Position numbers and translations under genes: made by a program. A stretch of 64,000 bases of DNA from Paludibacteraceae bacterium (GTDB taxonomy: Bacteria > Bacteroidota > Bacteroidia > Bacteroidales > Paludibacteraceae), in contig JAKSKZ010000003.1 in NCBI GenBank assembly GCA_024401475.1, forward strand, positions 1-64,000, given 5' to 3'. The notes under the pieces were generated by a model. That model searched no databases and was not told where the DNA came from. It worked only from the letters and a program-made list of their open reading frames with translations. Below are positions 25,018-32,994 of this stretch, one piece after another. Numbering within the stretch: the first letter of the stretch is position 1; each line of letters begins with the position of its first letter.

Positions 25018-25539
25018 ATGAAAAAGAAGATTTTATTCGGAGTATTGCCATTCGTAGCACTCTTTGGTTTCATTGCTTGCGATGACGATGACGATGCCAA
25101 CGACGGGAAAAAGACAGAAGGAGAAATGACAATAAGCGGATCATTTCTTAGTAGCTCCGATTGCAAAGGCGATGGACTTCGTTCAGCATACGCCCTAAGC
25201 GGAGATACAATAGCCTCCTACTCTTTTGATTTGGAAAAGAATACAGGAACCATCACACTCGTCAATTATACTGACGAATGTGAAACTACACATTCAGCCG
25301 AAATTTCCGTTCAAGGAAACGCCATAACAATAATGCCAACCACTAAATACCCTATCTACATCACAGAAGATGGCGACACCATAGAATTACACGCCAACTG
25401 CATTTGTAGATATGACATCACAAGCCAATTTACCGGTATTGAGGCGAAAGAATATGAAATTACTTTTGGAAAAATAGAAGGCCAATCCTTCAATATCGAC
25501 TTGAGCAAAAGTACTTCTGGCGTTATCATCAAGGAATAA
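25018..25539 (+). CDS. Single-domain lipoprotein of unknown family, copy B
   Basis: 173 residues. Lipobox FIAC at 22, then the acidic run DDDDDANDGKK. One domain only, of the second type found in copies A and C: SFLSSSDCKGDGLRS, TIASYSFDLEKNTGTITLVN, CICRYDITSQFTGIEAKEY and a final FNIDLSKSTSGVIIKE. The CxC(R/T)YD motif and a Cys in the SDCK turn suggest a disulfide in the oxidising periplasm or cell surface. Starts 13 nt after copy A, with copy C 71 nt further on. Confidence 0.75.
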   Translation: MKKKILFGVLPFVALFGFIACDDDDDANDGKKTEGEMTISGSFLSSSDCKGDGLRSAYALSGDTIASYSFDLEKNTGTITLVNYTDECETTHSAEISVQGNAITIMPTTKYPIYITEDGDTIELHANCICRYDITSQFTGIEAKEYEITFGKIEGQSFNIDLSKSTSGVIIKE

Positions 25540-25610
25540 TAAAACATTGGGTGAGAAGAATAAAATTCTTGTCCATTCATCAAATAATCTAATTTAAGAC
25601 ACGAATCATT

Positions 25611-26513
25611 ATGAATAAGAAATTATTACTTTGCGGCATAGCATCATTGATGGTTGCGTTTTCTTTTGTTGCCTGTGAGGACGATGACGACGACAACAAC
25701 GGTGGAGATTCCTCAAACAATGTGAAGGTGGAGGGTAGTTTGGTTGACACAAGCGACCCAGGAGAGAATGCTGTAAATAAAGACACTATGGCATCCTACT
25801 CTTTCGACATGCAGAAGAAAGAGGGAACTCTCCAATTGTTGGATGTCTTTCGGCCATCATGCCCTAATGCGAAATACAGTAGCACATTCGACTTCAAGAA
25901 CGACTCTATTAAAATCACGCTTTCTGACGACACTCCTGACAATACCGTTTGCGGAGCCCCTCTTTATCGAGACTTCACCTACAAATTCACAGGACTTGAT
26001 GCTAAGAAATACAACATTAGCGTATTCACGAAAGAAGGAATCTCTATCAATTCATTCGACCTAGATCTTACTATTCATTCCTATGGATTTATCATCAAAG
26101 AAGAATCAGAAGAGTTGAACGGAACGTTCCATTCAAGAAGTGCTTGCAAAAATGATGCATTTGAAGAAGAAGAGGATGATCTAAGATCAGTAAGAATAAA
26201 CAATGACACCATTGCTACTTACTCTTTTGATATGGAGAAGCGCGTTGGTACAATTACTGCTGTCAATCGCCTATTCAATTGCTGCGGAAAAGCAGTTTCA
26301 GAAGTATCTATCGACGGAGACAACATCAACATTGAATTGAAGGAGACTTCATTGGAATTGTGCAAGTGCATCTGCACTTACGACATAACAAGTCAAATTT
26401 CGGGTGTCTCACCTAAGAAGTACCATGTCACTATCATAGGAGAGACCGAAACTCCTCAAACTTTCGACATTGACTTAAGCAAGACAACAAACGGCATAAT
26501 TCTTAACGAATAA
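25611..26513 (+). CDS. Two-domain lipoprotein of unknown family, copy C
   Basis: 300 residues, same plan as copy A: lipobox SFVAC then EDDDDDNNGG; domain 1 with MASYSFDMQKKEGTLQLLD, FKNDSIKITLSDDTP and FTYKFTGLDAKKYNISVF, nearly identical to copy A; domain 2 with TIATYSFDMEKRVGTITAVN and CKCICTYDITSQISGVSPKK. Domain 2 is much more divergent from copy A than domain 1 is, so the domains have evolved at different rates or have been exchanged. Followed by a terminator at 26533-26563. Confidence 0.75.
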   Translation: MNKKLLLCGIASLMVAFSFVACEDDDDDNNGGDSSNNVKVEGSLVDTSDPGENAVNKDTMASYSFDMQKKEGTLQLLDVFRPSCPNAKYSSTFDFKNDSIKITLSDDTPDNTVCGAPLYRDFTYKFTGLDAKKYNISVFTKEGISINSFDLDLTIHSYGFIIKEESEELNGTFHSRSACKNDAFEEEEDDLRSVRINNDTIATYSFDMEKRVGTITAVNRLFNCCGKAVSEVSIDGDNINIELKETSLELCKCICTYDITSQISGVSPKKYHVTIIGETETPQTFDIDLSKTTNGIILNE

Positions 26514-26532
26514 AAGATTTTGCTCTATATTC

Positions 26533-26563
26533 AAAGGCTGTCAGCTAATGGCAGCCTTTTTTT
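26533..26563. terminator. Terminator after the lipoprotein cluster
   Basis: Stem AAAGGCTG/CAGCCTTT, 11-nt loop, followed by a T-run on plus. The minus side could also serve the small gene at 26659-26874. Confidence 0.75.
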
Positions 26564-26658
26564 GTGCCCTCTTTTCTATCGTCCAATATTCTTTTCCATT
26601 GGTAACTTTGCTGCAACTCGGAACTCCTAATATAGTCCTCTCCAACAAGAGAAGCATC

Positions 26659-26874
26659 TCAGCCTCTCACAATCCAATCCCAAGAAATACCTATAAAAAC
26701 AAGAGAGAAAAGAAATATAGGGATCCAAATCAAAAGGAAAACTATAGATTTCGCCCAGTCTGGCAAATCCGGAAGAAACGTCAGAACTTTTTTCAACATT
26801 TGGCAAAACATACACACAATACGATATGCAGCTATAGCCACCAATAGCGTCACAAAAAATGCAAGTTTTATCAT
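26659..26874 (-). CDS. Possible small two-helix membrane protein
   Basis: 71 residues starting MIKLAFFVTLLVAIAAYRIV. Two strong hydrophobic helices (about 3-22 and 44-63) with a basic and aromatic connector (QMLKKVLTFLPDLPDWAKS) and a positive C-terminus. This topology is hard to obtain by chance, and a hairpin terminator lies just downstream. There is no clear promoter element and I know no family, so it may still be spurious. Confidence 0.4.
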   Translation of the reverse strand: MIKLAFFVTLLVAIAAYRIVCMFCQMLKKVLTFLPDLPDWAKSIVFLLIWIPIFLFSLVFIGISWDWIVRG

Positions 26875-27016
26875 ACTACTGAATTTTTTTAACCATTACA
26901 CTACAGAACAAGTAAACACATGGGATCTGTTCATTCTCAAATAATGGTTTATTAGGTTTTCAGACGGATTTTTTTGAGAAGAAGATTGGCTACCCATTAG
27001 AAGAGGAGAAGCCACA

Positions 27017-27050
27017 AAAAAAGCTTCGAAATCACTTCCGAAGCTTTTTT
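27017..27050. terminator. Isolated rho-independent terminator
   Basis: Stem of about 12 bp, A-run plus GCTTCG pairing with CGAAGC plus T-run, loop about 10 nt. No gene ends directly at it. Confidence 0.7.
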
Positions 27051-27256
27051 GGCGCTTTTACACGCCGTGTGTGTCTTTCAATACAGGTATTAGAAAAGGT
27101 TTTGGATATAGTATATTTATATAATAGGGTCAAATCTAAAATGGATTCGAGATCGTTTGTCTCTCAACCACATTGCAATTTTAAGCAGAAAAAGGAAGAA
27201 CGATGTTCAATATTCGAAAAACAATGTGGATTTTTCGATGAAATGGGTATTTTTTG

Positions 27257-27291
27257 CAATTTGTCCACATGAATTTTCAATTTGTCCACAT
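27257..27291. repeat. Direct repeat pair, possible operator
   Basis: CAATTTGTCCACAT at 27257-27270 and again at 27278-27291, 21 bp apart (two helical turns), 63-97 nt upstream of the DUF3089 -7 element. Confidence 0.5.
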
Positions 27292-27353
27292 AAACAACAG
27301 CACAAAACAAACAAATTATAAACCTCCCAATAGCAAATTCAAAATCATCTTGG

Positions 27354-27361
27354 TAATTTTG
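27354..27361 (+). promoter_or_regulatory. -7 promoter element of the DUF3089 gene
   Basis: TAATTTTG, 19 nt before the ATG at 27381. Confidence 0.55.
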
Positions 27362-27380
27362 CAACAAAACACATCCAAGC

Positions 27381-28304
27381 ATGGACATTGACTATTCACA
27401 AGAGAAATATTGGTTCGAAGCTTCCTCCCAATTCATAGGGAAAGAGGTGGACATTTTCTATGTCTATCCCACCATCAACTCCGAACCCCTCAGCAACAGA
27501 GGAGACGTTCCCTCCCACACCAACATCTATGACCCGTCGGTACGGAAAGCCGCCACCAAAAACCAATCCTACAACAAGTCGGTCTATGCAGCGGGCGACT
27601 TCAACTTCTTCGCCCCCTACTATCGACAAATGACGACAAAGGTATTCGCCATGAGCAACAAGGAACGCAAACGTCAATCCAAGCTCGCCATATCCGATGT
27701 CAAGGATGCCTTTCAATACTATATGAGCCAGTTCAACAACGGTCGTCCATTTATTCTATTAGGCCACAGCCAAGGATCACAAATGCTCTTAGAATTGATA
27801 AAAAGAGGCATGACCGACGCCCAACATCAACAAATGGTTGCAGCCTATCTCATGGGCTTCGAAATCACCCAAAAAGATTTGATCAAATACCCTCACCGAC
27901 TGAAACCCGCAACAGGCGAGTTAGACAAGGGCGTTGTCATTTCCTACAACTCTGTCACTTCAACAGAAGCCATTTCACACCTATTCTCCCGTACAGTCGT
28001 CTGCATCAATCCTGTCAATTGGAGGACCGATGGCGAAATTGCCACCAAAGAGATGCACAAAGGCATCATCCGCTACAGCAAGGAGAAGAAGGGCTATCTC
28101 TCTACGCCCAATTATACAAGTGTTCAGATAGTGAATCACGTCCTCGTCTGCAAAGAGGTGGATCCTTATGTTTGTTATGACGAGAAAATTAAAGAGCCAT
28201 TTCCTTTAGGTAACCTTCACTTTGCCGATTCGTGGCTCTTTGCCGAAAACATCAAAGAGAACATTCGCAAACGTGCGAAAGGATACAATACGGTTTCTTC
28301 CTGA
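27381..28304 (+). CDS. DUF3089 alpha/beta-hydrolase-like protein
   Basis: 307 residues. The opening block DIFYVYPTI and the nucleophile elbow FILLGHSQGSQMLLELI (GHSQG, Ser near 134) identify the DUF3089 family of alpha/beta hydrolases. A His near the C-terminus (GNLHFADSWLF) could complete the triad. No signal peptide at this start, whereas many homologues are lipoproteins, so this may be a cytoplasmic form or a 5'-shortened one; the promoter placement 19 nt upstream supports the start used. Substrate unknown. Confidence 0.8.
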   Translation: MDIDYSQEKYWFEASSQFIGKEVDIFYVYPTINSEPLSNRGDVPSHTNIYDPSVRKAATKNQSYNKSVYAAGDFNFFAPYYRQMTTKVFAMSNKERKRQSKLAISDVKDAFQYYMSQFNNGRPFILLGHSQGSQMLLELIKRGMTDAQHQQMVAAYLMGFEITQKDLIKYPHRLKPATGELDKGVVISYNSVTSTEAISHLFSRTVVCINPVNWRTDGEIATKEMHKGIIRYSKEKKGYLSTPNYTSVQIVNHVLVCKEVDPYVCYDEKIKEPFPLGNLHFADSWLFAENIKENIRKRAKGYNTVSS

Positions 28305-28436
28305 GTGGATTTTTCCAACACAGTTCCCTCCATAAATTTGCAACAAAAAGGCAAGAAAATCTCTATCACAAAACGGCTTACTACATTTTCATTGATAAAC
28401 CCCGCTCAAAAACATACCTATTTCCACTTTTTTATG

Positions 28437-28444
28437 TACTTTTG
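28437..28444 (+). promoter_or_regulatory. -7 promoter element of the restriction-modification operon
   Basis: TACTTTTG; transcription would begin near 28450. A second TAAATTTG lies at 28333-28340. Confidence 0.55.
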
Positions 28445-28472
28445 CACGTTAAAATGAAAAATGTGCATATAC

Positions 28473-29900
28473 ATGAACGACTTATTACCATACGACCCTA
28501 AAAACGCAATGTCAATCTACGAGCACGCTTCATTGCTCATTGACAAGTCGTTACATATGCTTTACCCTGATGCCCAACTTCACGAGCGTAAAGGAAAAGG
28601 CGGCTTGGGGCAAATGGTAGAAGAAATCCATTATCATTATACACCCAACTCCATAAGTGGTCCAGATTTCGCCGATGCAGGAATAGAACTCAAGTGCACC
28701 CCACTCAAAAAAGACAAACAAGGCTATGCAATAAAAGAACGCCTTGTCTGCAATATGATTGACTATGTAGAAACCGACAATCAAAAGACACTTGCAGAAT
28801 CTCATTTTTGGAAGAAGTGTAAACACATGCTTCTTGTCTTTTATCTACATCAGGCACATAGTCTTTTGTGCGACCTCGTTTTCATTTATCGTGTTCTTTG
28901 GGCATTCCCCGAAAAAGACCGATTGATTATCGAGCAGGATTATGCAATCATTTACAACAAGATTCATAATGGATTAGCACACACTCTTTCCGAGGGAGAC
29001 ACCATGTATCTTGGAGCTTGTCGCAAGGGGCAAAAAGGAGACAGTTTACGCGAGCAGCCACATTCATCGATTGGAGCAAAACGCAGAGCTTTTAGTTTAA
29101 AGCCTGCATATATGCGCACGATATTGGAGCAAGTCAAGAAAAGCCCCAATCGGAGTCTATGCGCTTACGTGCAAGACAAATCTGAACTTGTCAGCATTGA
29201 TGAACTCAAAAGGAAATCTTTCGAAGATATCATTCTTGAACGTTTCAATCCATACTTTGGCAAGAACTATCTAGAAATAGCAAAAGATTTAGGACAAAAG
29301 ATATCAAATGCAAAACACAAATATTCTCTAATTGCTAACCGCATCGCTTCACAATGCAATATCAACGACATCAACGATTCCGAAGAGTTTCAAAAGTCGG
29401 GCATACGACTAAAGACTATTCGTGTTGAGCATTCTGGTTCCATCAAGGAAAGCATGGCTTTCAAGAATATCGACTACGAAGAGGTCTTTAATTGCGACAG
29501 GTGGACTGACTCCGAGTTGTTCGAGATTTTCACGAGCCGTTTTATGTTTGTGGTATTCAAGCACAAGCATAAGTCAGCAACAATCAAAATCAGCGACAAA
29601 GAAGAAAACGAATATGTTCTCGACAAGGTTTTCTTTTGGACTATGCCACAAAACGATATCGATTTGGCCGAACAATATTGGCAACATATCCGCAATAATG
29701 TCGTTGACAATCATATAGAACTTAAATATTTCTGGAACATATCTGACAATAAGAATTTTCATGTACGCCCCAAGGGTACAAAGCAATCTTATCACACTGA
29801 CGTCAATCCGCACGGCGGATCGGCTGACAGATATTGCTATTGGTTCAATGCTCAATATGTCCAGTCTATCATAAACTCACAAGATACGCTAAATGATTAA
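28473..29900 (+). CDS. Type II restriction endonuclease, Sau3AI/MutH-like
   Basis: About 475 residues from MNDLLPYDPK (an ATG 12 nt earlier is also possible). The N-terminal half matches the MutH/Sau3AI nuclease fold: GKGGLGQMVEEIHYHY with a Glu in the first helix, then PDFADAGIELKCTPLK carrying the D...E-x-K catalytic set (D69, E76, K78 counted from the upstream ATG at 28461). The second half is a diverged MutH-like domain (about 250-475), as in Sau3AI, where it serves in DNA binding. The length is close to that of Sau3AI. Expected target is GATC, cut when not cytosine-methylated. The stop overlaps the methyltransferase start by 8 nt. Confidence 0.88.
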   Translation: MNDLLPYDPKNAMSIYEHASLLIDKSLHMLYPDAQLHERKGKGGLGQMVEEIHYHYTPNSISGPDFADAGIELKCTPLKKDKQGYAIKERLVCNMIDYVETDNQKTLAESHFWKKCKHMLLVFYLHQAHSLLCDLVFIYRVLWAFPEKDRLIIEQDYAIIYNKIHNGLAHTLSEGDTMYLGACRKGQKGDSLREQPHSSIGAKRRAFSLKPAYMRTILEQVKKSPNRSLCAYVQDKSELVSIDELKRKSFEDIILERFNPYFGKNYLEIAKDLGQKISNAKHKYSLIANRIASQCNINDINDSEEFQKSGIRLKTIRVEHSGSIKESMAFKNIDYEEVFNCDRWTDSELFEIFTSRFMFVVFKHKHKSATIKISDKEENEYVLDKVFFWTMPQNDIDLAEQYWQHIRNNVVDNHIELKYFWNISDNKNFHVRPKGTKQSYHTDVNPHGGSADRYCYWFNAQYVQSIINSQDTLND

Positions 29901-31251
29901 GCAATATAAAATAGAGAACGAAGAAATCAACATAGATTCACTTTGCGAACCATTATTAGACTACTGCAAGGTCACTCAACAACATATGCAACTAAGGCTA
30001 TTCCCAGACGAGGAGGTTGAGACCAATGCAAACGACGTTCGTGTTATTGAGTTATTCGCTGGTGTAGGCGGTTTCCGTATCGGTTTGGAAAGAGCATCCA
30101 GCCACTATAAAACCGTTTGGAACAACCAGTGGGAACCATCAACAAAACGACAGGACGCTTCTATCATTTATCAAAAACGATTTGGTACAGCAGGACACTC
30201 TAATCTTGACATTTCAACTGTACCTGTAGAAGACATTCCAAATGGAGACCTTTTGGTTGGCGGGTTTCCTTGTCAAGACTATTCGGTTGCAACAACATTA
30301 AAGAATTCAGGCGGCATAGAGGGTAAGAAAGGGGTACTTTGGTGGCAGATTTACCGTATACTAAAGACACACACTAAAGCACCAAAATACTTGTTCCTAG
30401 AGAACGTCGACCGACTTCTAAAATCACCAGCCACTCAACGAGGCCGTGACTTTGCAATTATCTTACAGTCACTTTCCGAACTCGGATATATCGTTGAATG
30501 GCGCGTTATCAATGCGGCCGAATACGGCATGCCCCAACGTCGTCGACGCACATACATCGTTGCATACAAAAACGACACAGCAATTGCACGAAACATAAAT
30601 GACCCTTGGCGATGGATCAAGGATGACGGCACTATTGCAAAAGCTTTCCCTATGAAAGACACTTATTCCGACATAAGCGATTTTGTTATCGAAGGCAACC
30701 TTCAAGAGGTTTCTGACAACTTCAATAAAGGACACAAGGATAGTCCCTTTGGAGAGTGTGGCATCATGATTAACAGTCATGTTTATTCGTTCGATTACGA
30801 ACCTTTATACAACGGTCCACGCATCAATCTTGGAGATATACTAATAAATGAAAAAGATGTACCCGACGAGTTTTTCATCAAACCTGAAGATCTTTCACAA
30901 TGGCAATATCTCAAAGGTAGCAAGAGTGAGAAACGTGTCAACAAGGCAACAGGATTTGAATACAATTACAGTGAAGGCAGCATGGCCTTCCCTGACTTCC
31001 TCGACCGTCCTTCACGCACTATCATCACAGGCGAAGGCGGTGCAGGTGCTTCTCGTTTCAAGCACGTGATACTTACTTCTAGCGGTCGCTATCGTCGCCT
31101 CACACCGGTTGAACTAGAACGCCTTAATATGTTTCCAGACAACCACACACACGAAGCAAGCGAAATGCGCCGAGCTTTCCTCATGGGCAACGCCCTTGTA
31201 ACTGGCATCATCGAACGTATCGGATTATCGCTTATCGCAAAAATACACTAA
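29893..31251 (+). CDS. DNA (cytosine-5)-methyltransferase, Sau3AI-type
   Basis: 452 residues with the ordered C5-methyltransferase motifs: I ELFAGVGGFRIG (54-65), IV GGFPCQDYS with catalytic C127, VI ENV (170-172), VIII QRRRRTYIVA (215-224), IX LERLNMFPD and X GNALVTGIIERIG. The target recognition region lies between VIII and IX. It protects GATC sites against the overlapping endonuclease gene; the order endonuclease then methylase on one transcript makes methylase translation depend on the first gene. No controller protein is present. Recognition of GATC is inferred from the Sau3AI-like partner. Confidence 0.92.
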   Translation: MIKQYKIENEEINIDSLCEPLLDYCKVTQQHMQLRLFPDEEVETNANDVRVIELFAGVGGFRIGLERASSHYKTVWNNQWEPSTKRQDASIIYQKRFGTAGHSNLDISTVPVEDIPNGDLLVGGFPCQDYSVATTLKNSGGIEGKKGVLWWQIYRILKTHTKAPKYLFLENVDRLLKSPATQRGRDFAIILQSLSELGYIVEWRVINAAEYGMPQRRRRTYIVAYKNDTAIARNINDPWRWIKDDGTIAKAFPMKDTYSDISDFVIEGNLQEVSDNFNKGHKDSPFGECGIMINSHVYSFDYEPLYNGPRINLGDILINEKDVPDEFFIKPEDLSQWQYLKGSKSEKRVNKATGFEYNYSEGSMAFPDFLDRPSRTIITGEGGAGASRFKHVILTSSGRYRRLTPVELERLNMFPDNHTHEASEMRRAFLMGNALVTGIIERIGLSLIAKIH

Positions 31252-31380
31252 ACTACACGTTATTGATTAGAGTGCTACTAACAACACTTTTCGCCTCAAC
31301 AAGAGCCTTGTTCGAGACATGGAAGAACCACTCATCATAACATTGTTTCACTGTAATAGTACCACTTATTGCAATCTTAT

Positions 31381-31414
31381 AAAAAAGGGCGAAGATCAAA
31401 AATCCTCGCCCTTT
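31381..31414. terminator. Bidirectional terminator
   Basis: Stem AAAGGGCGA/TCGCCCTTT plus GAT/ATC, A- and T-rich edges, between the convergent methyltransferase and RluB genes. Confidence 0.8.
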
Positions 31415-31436
31415 CCTATTCTATGAATTTAATCGA

Positions 31437-32852
31437 TTATTCAAAAGCACCCATACGAAGCATATTCACCTCTTTCTCTGTCAAGAAACGCCATTGACCT
31501 CTACGCAAGTTCTTCTTAGTAAGACCTGCGAAATAAACACGGTCAAGACGAGTCACGCGATAACCAACATGCTCGAAAATACGACGAACAATACGGTTTC
31601 TACCCGAGTGGATTTCGACACCGACCTTCTTAGCATCAGCCTCGTCGATGAAGTTCAATGCATCCACCTTGATGTCGCCATCTTCCAAAACGATACCGTC
31701 CAACAATTGGTCGAAATGCTCTTGTTCCAAAGGCTTATCCAAAGCAACTTGATAAATCTTCTTCTTGTTATACTTAGGATGAGTCAACTTAGCAGCCAAA
31801 TCACCATCGTTGGTCAACAAAAGCACACCAGTCGTGTTTCTATCCAAACGTCCTACTGGGTAGATACGCTCGTTGCAAGCGTTCTTCACCAAATCCATAA
31901 CAGTCAATTTTGCGTATGGATCGTCGCTTGTTGTCACACAATCCTTAGGCTTGTTCAAAAGAATGTAAACTTTCTTATCTGGAGCCACCAATTGATCGTG
32001 GATCATAACCTTGTCGCCACGAAGAATCTTAGTACCAAGTTCGCAAACGATAACATCGTTTACAGAAACCACACCTGCTTGAATCAACTCATCAGCCTCA
32101 CGTCTTGAACAAACACCAGCATTAGCCAAGAACTTGTTCAAACGGATTGGCTCATTTGGATCTACAACGATAGAACGATATTCGATCTGTCTTTGCGGAT
32201 TGTACTTAGGAGCCTTTTGCTTAGGAGCACCACCACGGTTGTTATTGCCACGGTTGTTGAATCCTCCGTTATTGTTGCGGTTGTTGTAACCGTTTTGTCT
32301 ATGTCCGCCATTTCCAGCAGGGCGACGATTGTTATTGTAACCGCCGTTGTTATTGTAACCGCCCTCGTTGTTATAGCCACCCTCGTTATTGTTGTTATAA
32401 CCCGAGTTGTTATTGTAGCCGTTGTTGTTGTAGCCACGATTATTGTTATAACCGCCGCCATTATTGTTGTTGTAACCGCCACGGTTGTTGTTGTAGCCAC
32501 CTCGATTATTATTGTTGTAGCCACCACCACGATTATTGTTATAACCGCCACGATTATTGTTATAGTTGTTGCGTGGTTGATAGCCACCTTCACCACCGTC
32601 TTGATTGTTACGACGAGGTTGGTAGTCGTTATTTGGGCGATAATTTGGCCTATTATTTGCCGAATAATCGTTCTCCACGTTAAACCTTGTTTCGCTAATT
32701 CTCTTTCTTGGACGCTTAGTTCCAGAGTTCAACCTATTATCACTTGAAAAATTCGGGTTAAAACTCTTCTTTTCTCCTTGATTATCACCATCACGGTCGG
32801 CATTGTAATTCCTCCCGGAATCCTGTTGCCAATTTTCGTCAAAAGGTCTCAT
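31437..32852 (-). CDS. rluB: RluB/RsuA-family pseudouridine synthase with long Asn/Gly-rich N-terminal extension
   Basis: 471 residues. The first 225 or so are low-complexity, dominated by Asn, Gly, Tyr and Arg in repeats such as GGYNNNRGGYNNN. They are disordered and RNA-granule-like. The rest is a normal S4 domain (IRLNKFLANAGVCSRREADE) and a catalytic domain with GRLDRNTTGVLLLTNDGD (catalytic Asp), KKKIYQV and RIVRRIFEHVGY. The enzyme part is expected to modify 23S rRNA. The extension is encoded by near-repeats of AAC, GGC and TAT codons and is a likely site of slippage and length variation. The RluB identity is firm; the role of the tail is not known. Confidence 0.88.
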   Translation of the reverse strand: MRPFDENWQQDSGRNYNADRDGDNQGEKKSFNPNFSSDNRLNSGTKRPRKRISETRFNVENDYSANNRPNYRPNNDYQPRRNNQDGGEGGYQPRNNYNNNRGGYNNNRGGGYNNNNRGGYNNNRGGYNNNNGGGYNNNRGYNNNGYNNNSGYNNNNEGGYNNEGGYNNNGGYNNNRRPAGNGGHRQNGYNNRNNNGGFNNRGNNNRGGAPKQKAPKYNPQRQIEYRSIVVDPNEPIRLNKFLANAGVCSRREADELIQAGVVSVNDVIVCELGTKILRGDKVMIHDQLVAPDKKVYILLNKPKDCVTTSDDPYAKLTVMDLVKNACNERIYPVGRLDRNTTGVLLLTNDGDLAAKLTHPKYNKKKIYQVALDKPLEQEHFDQLLDGIVLEDGDIKVDALNFIDEADAKKVGVEIHSGRNRIVRRIFEHVGYRVTRLDRVYFAGLTKKNLRRGQWRFLTEKEVNMLRMGAFE

Positions 32853-32994
32853 TTTTTTTCTTTTTTTAAATTAGTACTATATAAATGTATATACAAAAAA
32901 CATCTTCAGAATGCTTGTCATCACTGACAAATGAATAATGACAGGTTTATTGGGATTGACAAGGAGGATGCACGAGACACCCTCCCCCAACATC

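Larger units (their letters stand above)
26875..27380. other. Intergenic region with lone terminator and paired direct repeats
   Basis: No gene with support. Holds a strong hairpin at 27017-27050, the direct repeat pair 27257-27270 / 27278-27291 and the DUF3089 promoter 27354-27361. Confidence 0.5.

Noticed and set aside
32193..32747. 184-residue Val/Ile-rich plus-strand frame
   Set aside because: Reverse-frame image of the Asn/Gly repeat region of RluB.
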